This document shows, one piece after another, positions 26,488 to 33,739 of a DNA stretch of 64,000 nucleotides. The notes under the pieces are model-generated. The model searched no databases. It was not told the DNA's origin and saw nothing but the letters and a program-made list of their open reading frames with translations. Position 1 is the stretch's first letter, and the number at the start of each line of letters is the position of its first letter. Both the position numbers and the translations under genes were made by a program. Source of the DNA: Marmoricola sp. URHB0036 (lineage in GTDB: Bacteria > Actinomycetota > Actinomycetes > Propionibacteriales > Nocardioidaceae); assembly GCF_000426045.1 (NCBI RefSeq), contig NZ_AUEP01000013.1:62001-126000 (forward strand), in the 5' to 3' direction.

Positions 26488-26892
26488 TCATTCCAGGGCG
26501 TGGTGGTCGATCACGCAGAACTCGTTGCCGTCCGGGTCCCTGAGCACCACGAAGTCGGCGTCTGGAGGGTAGGGCCAGTCGTCGACCCGGGTGGCGCCCA
26601 GCCCCACGAGCCGTGCCACGTGGGCGTCCCGATGGTCGGTGTAGAGGTCCAGGTGCACCCGGACCGGGCCTGCGGGCTCGCGATCGGTCAGCTGGAGCGA
26701 CACCGGCAGCCTTCGCCCGTCGGGATGCTGCAGCATCATGAACTCGGGGTCGAACCGGCTCTCGCGCGGCTGGTAGCCCAGCGCCGCGGTCCAGAAGGCA
26801 ACCCCGCGCTCCATGTCGAGCACGTTGACGACGACGGTGGCCAGGTGGAGATCTCCGACGTCCTCGGCCGTCGCCGCGTCTCGCCCGTTCAC
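26488..26892 (-). CDS. VOC/glyoxalase-like protein
   Basis: 134 aa with two beta-alpha-beta-beta-beta modules: VVVNVLDMERGVAFWTAALGY at the start and DFVVLRDPDGNEFCVIDH at the end, the typical signature of the vicinal-oxygen-chelate superfamily. Candidate metal ligands are His16, a central HLDL and a C-terminal Glu in GNEFC. Functions in the family include glyoxalase, fosfomycin/bleomycin resistance and dioxygenases; not decidable here. Its ATG 26892 overlaps the stop of the P450 gene, so the two are co-translated. Confidence 0.85.
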   Translation of the reverse strand: MNGRDAATAEDVGDLHLATVVVNVLDMERGVAFWTAALGYQPRESRFDPEFMMLQHPDGRRLPVSLQLTDREPAGPVRVHLDLYTDHRDAHVARLVGLGATRVDDWPYPPDADFVVLRDPDGNEFCVIDHHALE

Positions 26893-28124
26893 GGCGACAT
26901 CCGTACGCCGCTGGCGGGTCGGGTCGGCATCCGACGCATCGAGAACTGGAGGTCCTGGGGCGGGAGCTCGACCGGGTCGATCTTCGCGAGCTCGGAGACC
27001 GCCACAGCCACCAGCCGATTGGCCACCCCTTCACCTGGGCAGCGGTGCCCGGTCTCGCGAGGACCACCGCCCTGAGGGATGAAGTGCGGGATGTCGCACG
27101 GGTCGACGTCCAGGAACCGTCCCGGTAGGAAGGACCACGGGTCCTCCCACTCGGTGCCGTGGTTGGTGCCGTAGACGTCCAGCAGGACCCGTTGCCCGCG
27201 TCGCATGCGCTGCCCGGAGAACTCGAAGTCGTGACGTGCCCGACCGGCCAGCACGGGGACGAACGGGTAGTAGCGACGCACCTCGTGCGCGAACGCCTCG
27301 GCCAGGAGCGGACGGTCTGATGGCCGCTCGTCGCTGATCAGGACCCGCCAGTCGGCGTGCTCCTCGAGAGCCAGCGCTGCGAAGGCGGCCAGCCACGCGA
27401 CCGCCACGGTCGGTCGCAGGATGTTGAGCAGTTCCACCGCAGCGGTGCGTTCCGGCAGCGGCTGGCCGTCGGCGTCGACGAAGGACGCCACCCGGTCCAC
27501 CCACGATCCCGAGGGCGCGTCTCCACAGGCCCTCGCCCGGCGGATGAGGCGAGTGGCCCAGGCGTCGGACCGGCGCCGGGCAACGACGGCCTTGACGTAC
27601 GCCGGTCCGAGCACGCCGAACCCGTTGACGATGTCGGCCAGCCACTGGGCGTGGCGCGCCATTTCCGGCTCCGGCTCGTCGATGCCGGCCCACTCGACGA
27701 TGCTGCTACCGAAGGCGACCACCGCTGCGGCGTACACCTCGCCGACGCCATCCTGGCGCCACCGGTCGAGCTCGCGACGCCAGCGTCGGCGTGCGATCGC
27801 CGTCAGCCGGTCGAGCTCCTCCTCGCCGAGCGCCTGCAGGAACAGCGCCTTGCGATGCCGGTGCGCCTCGTCGTCGAGGCCGTGAACCGCCCCGGGGCCG
27901 AACAGCGAGGTGGCGATCGGGGCGGGCACGGCCCGGTGCCGCGCGATGCGCTCCTGGTCGTAGAAGAGGCCGACGCCGGTGTCGCCCGAGACGAGCAGCG
28001 TGCGCCGGCCCAGGAACGGGATGACCACAGCGGCGGACTCGTACAGGCGACGGCGCTCCTTCTCGGACAGGGCCGCGGTGAACAGGTATCCGTGCCGGGT
28101 GAGCAGGACGGAACGGTCGATCAT
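26889..28124 (-). CDS. Cytochrome P450 of the CYP152 fatty-acid peroxygenase type
   Basis: 411 aa from ATG 28124 (AGGAG five bases upstream). The heme loop reads FIPQGGGPRETGHRCPGE, with the Cys ligand in CPGE, as in CYP152 enzymes. The I-helix has LLNILRPTVAVAW, with Arg-Pro replacing the usual acid-Thr pair; in CYP152 this Arg binds the fatty-acid carboxylate and lets the enzyme use hydrogen peroxide without a redox partner. It would hydroxylate or decarboxylate fatty acids using H2O2. Co-translated with a VOC protein. No ferredoxin gene is nearby, in agreement with the peroxygenase mechanism. Confidence 0.9.
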   Translation of the reverse strand: MIDRSVLLTRHGYLFTAALSEKERRRLYESAAVVIPFLGRRTLLVSGDTGVGLFYDQERIARHRAVPAPIATSLFGPGAVHGLDDEAHRHRKALFLQALGEEELDRLTAIARRRWRRELDRWRQDGVGEVYAAAVVAFGSSIVEWAGIDEPEPEMARHAQWLADIVNGFGVLGPAYVKAVVARRRSDAWATRLIRRARACGDAPSGSWVDRVASFVDADGQPLPERTAAVELLNILRPTVAVAWLAAFAALALEEHADWRVLISDERPSDRPLLAEAFAHEVRRYYPFVPVLAGRARHDFEFSGQRMRRGQRVLLDVYGTNHGTEWEDPWSFLPGRFLDVDPCDIPHFIPQGGGPRETGHRCPGEGVANRLVAVAVSELAKIDPVELPPQDLQFSMRRMPTRPASGVRMSP

Positions 28125-28163
28125 CAAGTCTCCTGAGGACGACAGCGGGTGGTCGCGCGTTCG

Positions 28164-28298
28164 TTACGGCGTGTCCAGGTCAGGGTCCGGGACGCTCTCG
28201 GGCTCGTCCGGGCCGGGACCGGGGGCCTCCGTGCCCGGGTCGGGGTCGCGAGGGGCGATGTCGGGCTCCTGCACCGGTTCGCTCGGCGTGGTGGTCAT
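28164..28298 (-). CDS. 44-aa acidic Pro/Asp-rich peptide, copy 1
   Basis: ATG 28298 to TAA 28164. The peptide starts MTTTPSEPVQEPDIAP and ends PDPDLDTP; it is rich in Pro, Asp and Glu with no hydrophobic segment, so probably disordered. A paralogue of exactly the same length lies at 34549-34683 with the same start (MTTTP-EPVQ-PD); most differences in the first 15 codons are silent or conservative, which supports real coding. It is preceded, 9 bases before the ATG, by a perfect GTTT-N14-GGGTAC promoter. No Shine-Dalgarno, so the mRNA is probably leaderless. Function unknown. Confidence 0.65.
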   Translation of the reverse strand: MTTTPSEPVQEPDIAPRDPDPGTEAPGPGPDEPESVPDPDLDTP

Positions 28299-28307
28299 GT
28301 GCCTTCG

Positions 28308-28331
28308 GTACCCACCGATCGCGAGGGAAAC
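28308..28331 (-). promoter_or_regulatory. Consensus sigma-B/F promoter for the 44-aa peptide
   Basis: Minus strand GTTT (28331-28328), 14-base spacer, GGGTAC (28313-28308): the best match in the window to the GTTT/GGGTAT-type consensus. The -10 ends 9 bases before the ATG at 28298. Confidence 0.65.
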
Positions 28332-28507
28332 CGGTCGGCCCGGCTGTCGATCTTACGGCGCCGGAAGGGCTGGCGCGGTGTAGCGTGATGGGCACTACCC
28401 CGGGAGGGTCAAACCCCGGCTCTCCTTGGTGGGCTCACAGCGATCCCGTGTGGCGAACGCTCTCTGTGCTCCTTCCGTAGCCGAGAGTGTCGAAGGTGAT
28501 GCGCGTG

Positions 28508-29203
28508 ATGAACCGCGACATCGGTGTGGCCCTGTCCGAGGCTGCACGCAGGGTCGGTCAGTCAACCAGCGTCGAGGAGATGCTGGAGACGATCGTGCAC
28601 ACGGCGCAGCTCTCGCTGCCGGGCTTCGAGCACGTGGGCATCTCCACCATCGACGAGCGCGGCAACATCGAGACGCGGGCGCAGACAGGTGAGCTGGTCA
28701 AGCAGCTCGACGACCTGCAGTACGGGTTGGGTGAGGGGCCGTGCGTGGACACCCTGCGCAGCGCCCACCTGGTCGAGGCGCCCCACATCCGGCACGACCA
28801 GCGGTGGCCTCGCTACGTCCCGGCCGCGGTGGAGCTGGGGCTGAAGTCGCAGTTCGCGGTCCAGCTCTACCTCGACGACGAGGGCACCCTGGGCGGCCTG
28901 AACATCTACTCGACCAGCACCGAGGACATCGACGACGAGGCGCCGGTCATCGCCGACCTGTTCGCTACCCAGGCGGCACTGGCCCTGGGCAAGGTGCGCG
29001 AGCTCACCAACCTCAACCATGCCTTGCATAGCCGCGAGGTGATCGGCAAGGCCATCGGGATGGTGATGGCCACCTACAAGCTCGACCAGGACGCTGCGTT
29101 CGCCTTCCTGGCCCGGGTCTCCTCGACCTCGAACGTGAAGGTGCGCGATCTCGCGGCGCACATGATCGAGGAGCACGAGGACGACGTACGTTCCGGCCGC
29201 TGA
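28508..29203 (+). CDS. GAF-ANTAR transcription antitermination regulator
   Basis: 231 aa. Residues about 10-160 form a GAF sensor (LPGFEHVGISTIDERGNIETRAQTG; GEGPCVDTLR; PRYVPAAVELGLKSQFAVQLYLDDEGTLGGLNIYS), and the C-terminus is an ANTAR domain (SREVIGKAIGMVMATYKLDQDAAFAFLARVSSTSNVKVRDLAAHMIEE). It would bind terminator-proximal hairpins in RNA in response to a small ligand or redox signal. The start is ambiguous: in-frame GTG 28487, ATG 28499 and ATG 28508. The last has AGGTGAT, complementary to the 16S tail, seven bases before it. Convergent with a second GAF-ANTAR gene. Confidence 0.9.
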   Translation: MNRDIGVALSEAARRVGQSTSVEEMLETIVHTAQLSLPGFEHVGISTIDERGNIETRAQTGELVKQLDDLQYGLGEGPCVDTLRSAHLVEAPHIRHDQRWPRYVPAAVELGLKSQFAVQLYLDDEGTLGGLNIYSTSTEDIDDEAPVIADLFATQAALALGKVRELTNLNHALHSREVIGKAIGMVMATYKLDQDAAFAFLARVSSTSNVKVRDLAAHMIEEHEDDVRSGR

Positions 29204-29218
29204 ACGGCGCGCTGTCGC

Positions 29219-29938
29219 TCAGAGCTGACGCTCGTGCGCGTCCAGGATGAACCGCGCCAGGTCGGAAACAGCGACGCCGGCGCGTTGGGCGCCGTTCGTG
29301 ATCCGCTGCGCCGCTGTGACCAGGTCGGTGCCGAGGTACTCCGCGATCAGGCCACTGGCCACATCGACCGCCGTCTTCTCCCGCATCCGCGCCGGGGTGG
29401 CCGCTGCCCGGATGCGACTGGTGAAGTCCAGGTCGGCGTTGGTCACGGCGCCTCCCGCCCATGCTCCGCACACTGCCGCCAGGTCCTCGTGGTGTCCGTC
29501 GAAGGCGGTTGGTGTCGAGGCGTAGAGATTGACGCCACCGACCAGGCCACCCTCGTGCAGCACCGGCAGGGAGAGGCTGCTCGCCACCCCGGCGGTGCTC
29601 CAGCCGCGGGCGAGCAGCTGCCAGTGGTCCTCGGCGAGCGGGTTGGTCACCGCCGTGGTCTCGCCGGTGCGCATCGCGCGTTCGCACGGCCCGGAGTCGA
29701 CGTACTGCAGGGCGTCGATCAGCGCTGCCTCGCGGTTGTCGGAGATGAGGGTGAACGTGTAGTCCGTCCCGGCGTAGCACAGGCTGAGTGCGACACACTC
29801 GGGGACGATCTGACGCACGCCGCGTCCCATCTCCAGAAGCGAGGTCTCGACGTCGCGTCCCTGACCGTACGACGAGAGCCAGTCGAGGGCTTCTCGGCTC
29901 TCGGCAACGGGCCGCAGCTCAGGTTCGAGTTCCGACAT
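29219..29938 (-). CDS. GAF-ANTAR transcription antitermination regulator
   Basis: 239 aa. The GAF domain covers residues about 30-165 (CVALSLCYAGTDYTFTLISDNREA; DSGPCERAMRTGE; GVASSLSLPVLHEGGLVGGVNLYAS), and the ANTAR-like helices run from REKTAVDVASGLIAEYLGTDLVTAAQRITNGAQRAGVAVSDLARFIL. The ANTAR core is more divergent than in its neighbour. The ATG at 29938 lies 10 bases after a GTAT-N15-GGGTAC promoter; reading from further upstream would place the promoter inside the gene. Third ANTAR protein within 4 kb. Confidence 0.88.
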   Translation of the reverse strand: MSELEPELRPVAESREALDWLSSYGQGRDVETSLLEMGRGVRQIVPECVALSLCYAGTDYTFTLISDNREAALIDALQYVDSGPCERAMRTGETTAVTNPLAEDHWQLLARGWSTAGVASSLSLPVLHEGGLVGGVNLYASTPTAFDGHHEDLAAVCGAWAGGAVTNADLDFTSRIRAAATPARMREKTAVDVASGLIAEYLGTDLVTAAQRITNGAQRAGVAVSDLARFILDAHERQL

Positions 29939-29948
29939 GTGCGCCCCT

Positions 29949-29973
29949 GTACCCACTTGAGCGCTATCGATAC
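29949..29973 (-). promoter_or_regulatory. Sigma-B/F-like promoter for GAF-ANTAR gene
   Basis: Minus strand GTAT (29973-29970), 15-base spacer, GGGTAC (29954-29949), ten bases before the ATG at 29938. Same -35 tetramer and spacer as the SDR promoter at 1250-1274. Confidence 0.6.
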
Positions 29974-30042
29974 GTGGCGGACTCGACGTCCAGGAAGAGT
30001 ACGGCGCGACATGCCCTTGGCCCGGTCGGGTACCGGGGGCGT

Positions 30043-30189
30043 ATGAAAACCCGCCACGGCCTGGCCCTCACCGTCCTCGGGGCGATCTTCCTCGTGCTCG
30101 TCGTGTTCCTGGTCATCTCCTGGGCGCACGGGGACGAGAGCAACCACGGTGGCGCGGGGATGCACGCACTCCACAGCACCCTTCGCTAG
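30043..30189 (+). CDS. Small single-pass membrane protein, 48 aa
   Basis: ATG 30043. MKTRHG is followed by a strong hydrophobic stretch (LALTVLGAIFLVLVVFLVISW, residues 7-27) and a His/Gly/Ser-rich tail. It looks like an N-in single-pass membrane protein. GGGTAC (30028-30033) lies exactly nine bases before the ATG, the arrangement seen at other starts here, although no GNNT -35 is at the right distance. The ligase gene follows 21 bases downstream. No family recognised. Confidence 0.55.
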   Translation: MKTRHGLALTVLGAIFLVLVVFLVISWAHGDESNHGGAGMHALHSTLR

Positions 30190-30210
30190 ACGACCGCCGC
30201 TACGCGCAGC

Positions 30211-31164
30211 ATGCCGACCGCACCGACGCCCGCCCTCGCCACCTTGTGCCACGACCGTTTCTGGGAGCCCGGCTGGGTCTACGAGCGCAAGCTCGACGGG
30301 CAGCGCGTCCTGGCCGTCCGTGACGCCTCCGGCGTCCGCCTGTACTCGCGCTCGGGACGGGACGTCTCGGCGGCCTTCCCGGAGGTGGCCGACGCGCTGG
30401 CCGAGCAGGCGGCGGAGGCGTTCGTCGTCGACGGAGAAGTGGTTGCCTTCGAGGGACCACGGACCAGCTTCGCGCGGTTGCAACCCCGCATCCACGTCGC
30501 GAACGCGGAGCAGGCGCGCCGCTCGGGGGTGGCGATCTGGTTCTACGTCTTCGACGTGCTCGAGGCCGAGGGGAGCGACCTGAGGGACGAGCCGCTGCTG
30601 GAACGCAAGCGGCGCCTCCGAACGCTGCTGCGGTGGCAGCGGCCGCTGCGCTCGACGCCGCACCGCGTCAACGGCGGCGAGCGGTGGTTCGCCGAGATCT
30701 GTCGGCAGGGCTGGGAGGGGTTGATCGCGAAGCGCAGCGACGCGACGTACCCGTCAGGACGCACCGACAGCTGGCTGAAGTTCAAGTGCGAGGCCGGTCA
30801 GGAGCTGGTCGTCGTCGGCTGGACCGATCCCGAGCGCTCCCGTGTCGCGCTCGGTGCGCTGCTGCTCGCCTACCACGACCGGTCCGCCGACGGCGACGAC
30901 CTGGTGTACGCCGGCAAGGTCGGGACCGGGTTCTCCCAGGCGGTGCTGCGTGCGCTGCACGATCGACTGACGAGCATCGAGGTCGACGAGTCCCCGTGCA
31001 CGAAGGGAAAGCTGCCGAGCAAGGGTGTCCACTGGGCTCGGCCCGAGCTGGTCGCCCAGGTGGCCTTCACCGAGTGGACGACCGCGGGACAGCTGCGGCA
31101 CCCGCGCTACCTCGGCCTGCGCGACGACAAGAGCGCCGACGACGTGGTGCGGGAGAGCGGCTGA
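30211..31164 (+). CDS. ATP-dependent DNA ligase (LigD-type ligase domain, stand-alone)
   Basis: 317 aa. The adenylation lysine is Lys27 in ERKLDGQR (motif I, KxDGxR). Motif III is FYVFDVL, motif IV EGLIAKR, motif V SWLKFKC, and an OB-fold follows (GQELVVVGWTDPER ... LVYAGKVGTGF). It seals nicks using ATP. In many actinobacteria this domain is fused to the phosphoesterase and polymerase domains in LigD; here those domains are at 14343-15956, so the end-joining enzyme is split over two genes. It could also serve in other repair. Confidence 0.92.
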   Translation: MPTAPTPALATLCHDRFWEPGWVYERKLDGQRVLAVRDASGVRLYSRSGRDVSAAFPEVADALAEQAAEAFVVDGEVVAFEGPRTSFARLQPRIHVANAEQARRSGVAIWFYVFDVLEAEGSDLRDEPLLERKRRLRTLLRWQRPLRSTPHRVNGGERWFAEICRQGWEGLIAKRSDATYPSGRTDSWLKFKCEAGQELVVVGWTDPERSRVALGALLLAYHDRSADGDDLVYAGKVGTGFSQAVLRALHDRLTSIEVDESPCTKGKLPSKGVHWARPELVAQVAFTEWTTAGQLRHPRYLGLRDDKSADDVVRESG

Positions 31165-31254
31165 GCTCCGGTCGCGCTGGTCGTCATGGACCTTGGGTGG
31201 AGAACCCCCGTCAGGTGGGTACAACGAGGAGGACCGACCAGAAAGGAATCGATC

Positions 31255-31479
31255 ATGCCGAGCAAGTCAGCCAACGTGAAGAACGAGAAGCAGTACGAGA
31301 AGCTCAAGGACAAGGGCATGTCGAAGGAGCGTGCCGCCAAGATCGCCAACGCGCCGAAGTCCTCCAAGCACGGTGGGGAGCAGAGCGGCAAGGGCGGCGA
31401 CAGCTCGCAGGGTGGCACCACGGCCCAGAAGAAGAAGGCCGGCCGCAAGGGAGGGAAGGCCTCGTCCGGCAAGTCGTGA
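31255..31479 (+). CDS. Small basic Lys/Gly/Ser-rich protein, 74 aa
   Basis: ATG 31255 with AAAGGA about eight bases upstream. The N-terminal half, NVKNEKQYEKLKDKGMSKERAAKIANAP, is a conserved helical motif of a widespread small actinobacterial protein family of unknown function; the C-terminal half is low-complexity Gly/Ser/Lys, suggesting nucleic acid binding. The GTGA overlap couples it to the CinA-like gene. GGGTAC at 31217-31222 is a possible stress -10 without a good -35. Confidence 0.8.
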   Translation: MPSKSANVKNEKQYEKLKDKGMSKERAAKIANAPKSSKHGGEQSGKGGDSSQGGTTAQKKKAGRKGGKASSGKS

Positions 31480-31955
31480 CAGCCGACGGCACCCGGGTCA
31501 AGCGGATCGCGCGGCTCGCGACGGACGGCGGCGTCACGATCGCGACGTCGGAGTCGCTCACCAGCGGGATCGTCGCGACGAGGCTCGGTGAGGGCCCGGA
31601 CGCAGCGCAGTGGTTCCGGGGCGGGGTGATCGCCTACCAGGAGGGCGTCAAGTTCGACCTGCTCGGAGTGGCCGAGGGGCCCGTCGTCACGGCCGAGTGC
31701 GCCGAGCAGATGGCCTCGGGGGCGCGCAAGCTGCTCGGGGCCGACGTCGTGGTCTCGGCCACCGGTGTCGGCGGCCCCGAACCGAGCGAGGGTAAGCCGC
31801 CCGGGACCGTGTTCCTCGCGGTCGTGACGCCGACCGGGGCGACGGTCCGGGAGCTGGCGCTCGACGGTGACCCGGAGGAGGTGCTCCACGGGGTCGCGTC
31901 CGCGAGCCTCGGCCTGCTGGAGGACGTCCTCGAGGGGGACCAGCCCGACCGCTAG
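31476..31955 (+). CDS. CinA C-terminal-type NMN amidohydrolase (PncC-like)
   Basis: 159 aa starting at GTG 31476, overlapping the previous stop (GTGA). It contains TIATSESLTSGIVATRLGEG, WFRGGVIAYQEGVKFDLLGV, VTAECAEQMASGARKLLGADVVVSATGVGGP and GKPPGTVFLAVVTP, all typical of the CinA C-terminal domain, with the Ser in ATSES as nucleophile. This family deamidates nicotinamide mononucleotide to nicotinate mononucleotide in NAD recycling. Length matches stand-alone PncC. Its TAG shares the CTAG with the stop of the convergent MerR-family gene. Confidence 0.88.
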   Translation: MTADGTRVKRIARLATDGGVTIATSESLTSGIVATRLGEGPDAAQWFRGGVIAYQEGVKFDLLGVAEGPVVTAECAEQMASGARKLLGADVVVSATGVGGPEPSEGKPPGTVFLAVVTPTGATVRELALDGDPEEVLHGVASASLGLLEDVLEGDQPDR

Positions 31956-32239
31956 CGCGGGTCCTGGCGCAGCCGCCGGTTGGCCGTGCGTAGTCGAGCG
32001 ACCTCGGCCTCCAGCGCCAGCACCCGCGTGATCCCGGCCAGGTTGAGGCCCTCGCCCAACAGGTCCCGGACGCGCGCCAGCTTCTCGATGTCGGCGTGGC
32101 TGTAGAGGCGGGTGCCCCCGGGCGTACGGGTCGGTTCCACGAGACCGTGGCGTTCGTAGACCCGGAGGTTCTGCACCTGCGTCGACAGCATCTCGGCCGC
32201 CACCGAAATGGCGAACAGGCCCACGTGGCGTTGTGGCAC
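31952..32239 (-). CDS. HspR-like MerR-family repressor
   Basis: 95 aa. AISVAAEMLSTQVQNLRVYERHGLVEPTRTPGGTRLYSHADIEKLARV is a MerR winged helix, closest in pattern to HspR (ISVAAEL...QTLR.YER.GLV.P.RT.G..R.YS..D). The coiled-coil tail (EAEVARLRTANRRL) fits HspR. HspR represses heat-shock genes such as dnaK, clpB and hsp20. It is divergent from hsp20. Start is probably GTG 32239. No canonical HAIR box (CTTGAGT-N7-ACTCAAG) is visible between the two genes. Confidence 0.85.
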   Translation of the reverse strand: MPQRHVGLFAISVAAEMLSTQVQNLRVYERHGLVEPTRTPGGTRLYSHADIEKLARVRDLLGEGLNLAGITRVLALEAEVARLRTANRRLRQDPR

Positions 32240-32270
32240 GACCTCGTCCCATCTTCGTCGGCAGATTCCC

Positions 32271-32300
32271 TTGCACGGAAACTATCTCATGGGCTATAAG
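32271..32300 (+). promoter_or_regulatory. Sigma-A type promoter of hsp20
   Basis: TTGCAC (32271-32276), 18-base spacer, TATAAG (32295-32300), about 65 bases upstream of the Hsp20 ATG. It stands in an unusually AT-rich stretch. Divergent from the HspR-like gene. Confidence 0.65.
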
Positions 32301-32371
32301 AAACCTGAAACTGCCAATACAGGTCGACTCCCGCTCGCAGGGGCGATCGACCACGAGGATCAGGAGGAGCA

Positions 32372-32797
32372 ATGTTGCTGCGCACTACCGACCCGTTCCG
32401 TGACTTCGACCGCCTGACCCAGCAGCTCCTGGGCACCACCAACCGGCCGGTCGTGATGCCGATGGACGCGTGGCGCGAGGGCGACAGGTTCGTCATCGAG
32501 TTCGACCTGCCGGGCGTCAGCCCGCAGACGATCGACCTCGACGTGGAGCGCAATGTGCTGACCGTCAGCGCCGAGCGGGTCGCTCGCAACGGCGACTGGG
32601 AGATGCTCGCGTCCGAGCGCCCCAGGGGCCGGTTCAGCCGCCAGCTGGTGCTGGGCGACAACCTCGACCTCGATCGCATCGAGGCCGGCTACGACGCCGG
32701 CGTACTCCGTCTCACGGTGCCGGTGGCGGAGAAGGCCAAGCCGCGCAAGATCACGATCACCGACGCCAGCGACGAGCGCACGGCGATCGAGGCCTGA
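32372..32797 (+). CDS. Small heat-shock protein, Hsp20/alpha-crystallin
   Basis: 141 aa; ATG 32372 is preceded by AGGAGGAGC. The N-terminal arm is [21 protein letters not shown]. The alpha-crystallin domain (about 28-130) reads [39 protein letters not shown] ... [45 protein letters not shown], with GVLRLTVP as the conserved strand motif. The protein is an ATP-independent holdase for unfolded proteins. It is likely controlled by the divergent HspR-like repressor. Confidence 0.95.
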   Translation: MLLRTTDPFRDFDRLTQQLLGTTNRPVVMPMDAWREGDRFVIEFDLPGVSPQTIDLDVERNVLTVSAERVARNGDWEMLASERPRGRFSRQLVLGDNLDLDRIEAGYDAGVLRLTVPVAEKAKPRKITITDASDERTAIEA

Positions 32798-32805
32798 ACC
32801 TCCGC

Positions 32806-32862
32806 GCACGGCCACGCAGACCTCACGCCGGTTCCGTCAGCCGATGGCCTGCGTGGCCGTGC
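32806..32862. terminator. 14-bp perfect inverted repeat, bidirectional terminator
   Basis: GCACGGCCACGCAG (32806-32819) pairs perfectly with 32849-32862 around a 29-base loop, between the convergent hsp20 and nnrD genes. The symmetric stem and position suit a terminator for both directions. Confidence 0.65.
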
Positions 32863-32875
32863 CACCAGCCCGTGG

Positions 32876-33739
32876 TCAGCTGAGCTCGGCCAGCAGCAGC
32901 GGGACCTGGTCGACGAGCTCCCGGGCCAGGAACCCGACGCGGCCGATCGAGGAGGCCAGTCGCTCTCCGGACACCGAGTGCAGGTACGTCGCCCAGCACG
33001 CGGCCTGCTCGGGCTCGACAGCACGGGCGAGCAGTCCGACCACGAGCCCGGCCAGCACGTCCCCGCTGCCGGCGGTTGCCAGGCCCGGGTGACCGGACGG
33101 GACTCGCCAGGCCCCGCCCACGCCGTCCGCGATCATGCCCTGTGCCGTCACGCAGGAGGAGTAGCCGGCCGCGGCCTCGGCGACGTCCTCCAGCTCGGGC
33201 TCGCACTCCCGGTCCAGCAGGCGACCCAGCTCCTCGGCGTTGGGCGTCAGCACCGGACGCACCTTGCGGTCGGACAGGCGATCGCGGAAGTCGGGCAGGA
33301 CACCGAGGGCGTAGGCGTCGAGGACCAGGGCCGTGTCGTCCCCGAGGTGGGGGAGGAGATCCCGCAGCAGGTCGGCGGCCTCGTCGGCGTCGTCGAGCCC
33401 GGGTCCGACCAGCACGGCGTCGGCGCCGGCGACCACCTCGGCACAGCGCTCGGCGGCGGCTGAGCCCTGGATGCTCCCGCTGGAGGTCTCGGCCAGGCCG
33501 ATGACCCCTGCCTCGGGGAAGTTCGCCGCGAGCGGGGCCGCCACCGAGGAGGCGACGGCGAGCTGCACGTGTCCGGCGCCGACACGGAGCGCCGCGAGCC
33601 CGGCCAGGGCCGCACCTCCAGGAGTGCCGGCGGCACCGCCGATCACGACGAGCTGACCGCGCGCCTTCTTGGAGCTCGCCGGGTCGGGCAACGGCCAGCC
33701 GCGCAGCAGCTCGGGTGTCACCAGCTCAGGATCCGACAT
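32876..33739 (-). CDS. nnrD: ADP-dependent NAD(P)H-hydrate dehydratase
   Basis: 287 aa with the ribokinase-like NnrD fold: ARGQLVVIGGAAGTPGGAALAGLAALRVGAGHV near residue 28, VLVGPGLDD, RPVLTPNAEELGRLL and ATAGSGDVLAGLV, where the Asp of GSGD is catalytic. It dehydrates damaged NADHX/NADPHX using ADP. No NnrE (epimerase) domain is fused, so this is the single-function form. Start at 33739 overlaps the upstream phosphatase stop by 14 bases. Confidence 0.92.
   Translation of the reverse strand: MSDPELVTPELLRGWPLPDPASSKKARGQLVVIGGAAGTPGGAALAGLAALRVGAGHVQLAVASSVAAPLAANFPEAGVIGLAETSSGSIQGSAAAERCAEVVAGADAVLVGPGLDDADEAADLLRDLLPHLGDDTALVLDAYALGVLPDFRDRLSDRKVRPVLTPNAEELGRLLDRECEPELEDVAEAAAGYSSCVTAQGMIADGVGGAWRVPSGHPGLATAGSGDVLAGLVVGLLARAVEPEQAACWATYLHSVSGERLASSIGRVGFLARELVDQVPLLLAELS

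Noticed and set aside
32240-32371. HAIR operator for HspR
   Set aside because: No CTTGAGT-N7-ACTCAAG or close variant is visible between hspR-like and hsp20; only the sigma-A-like promoter is supported.
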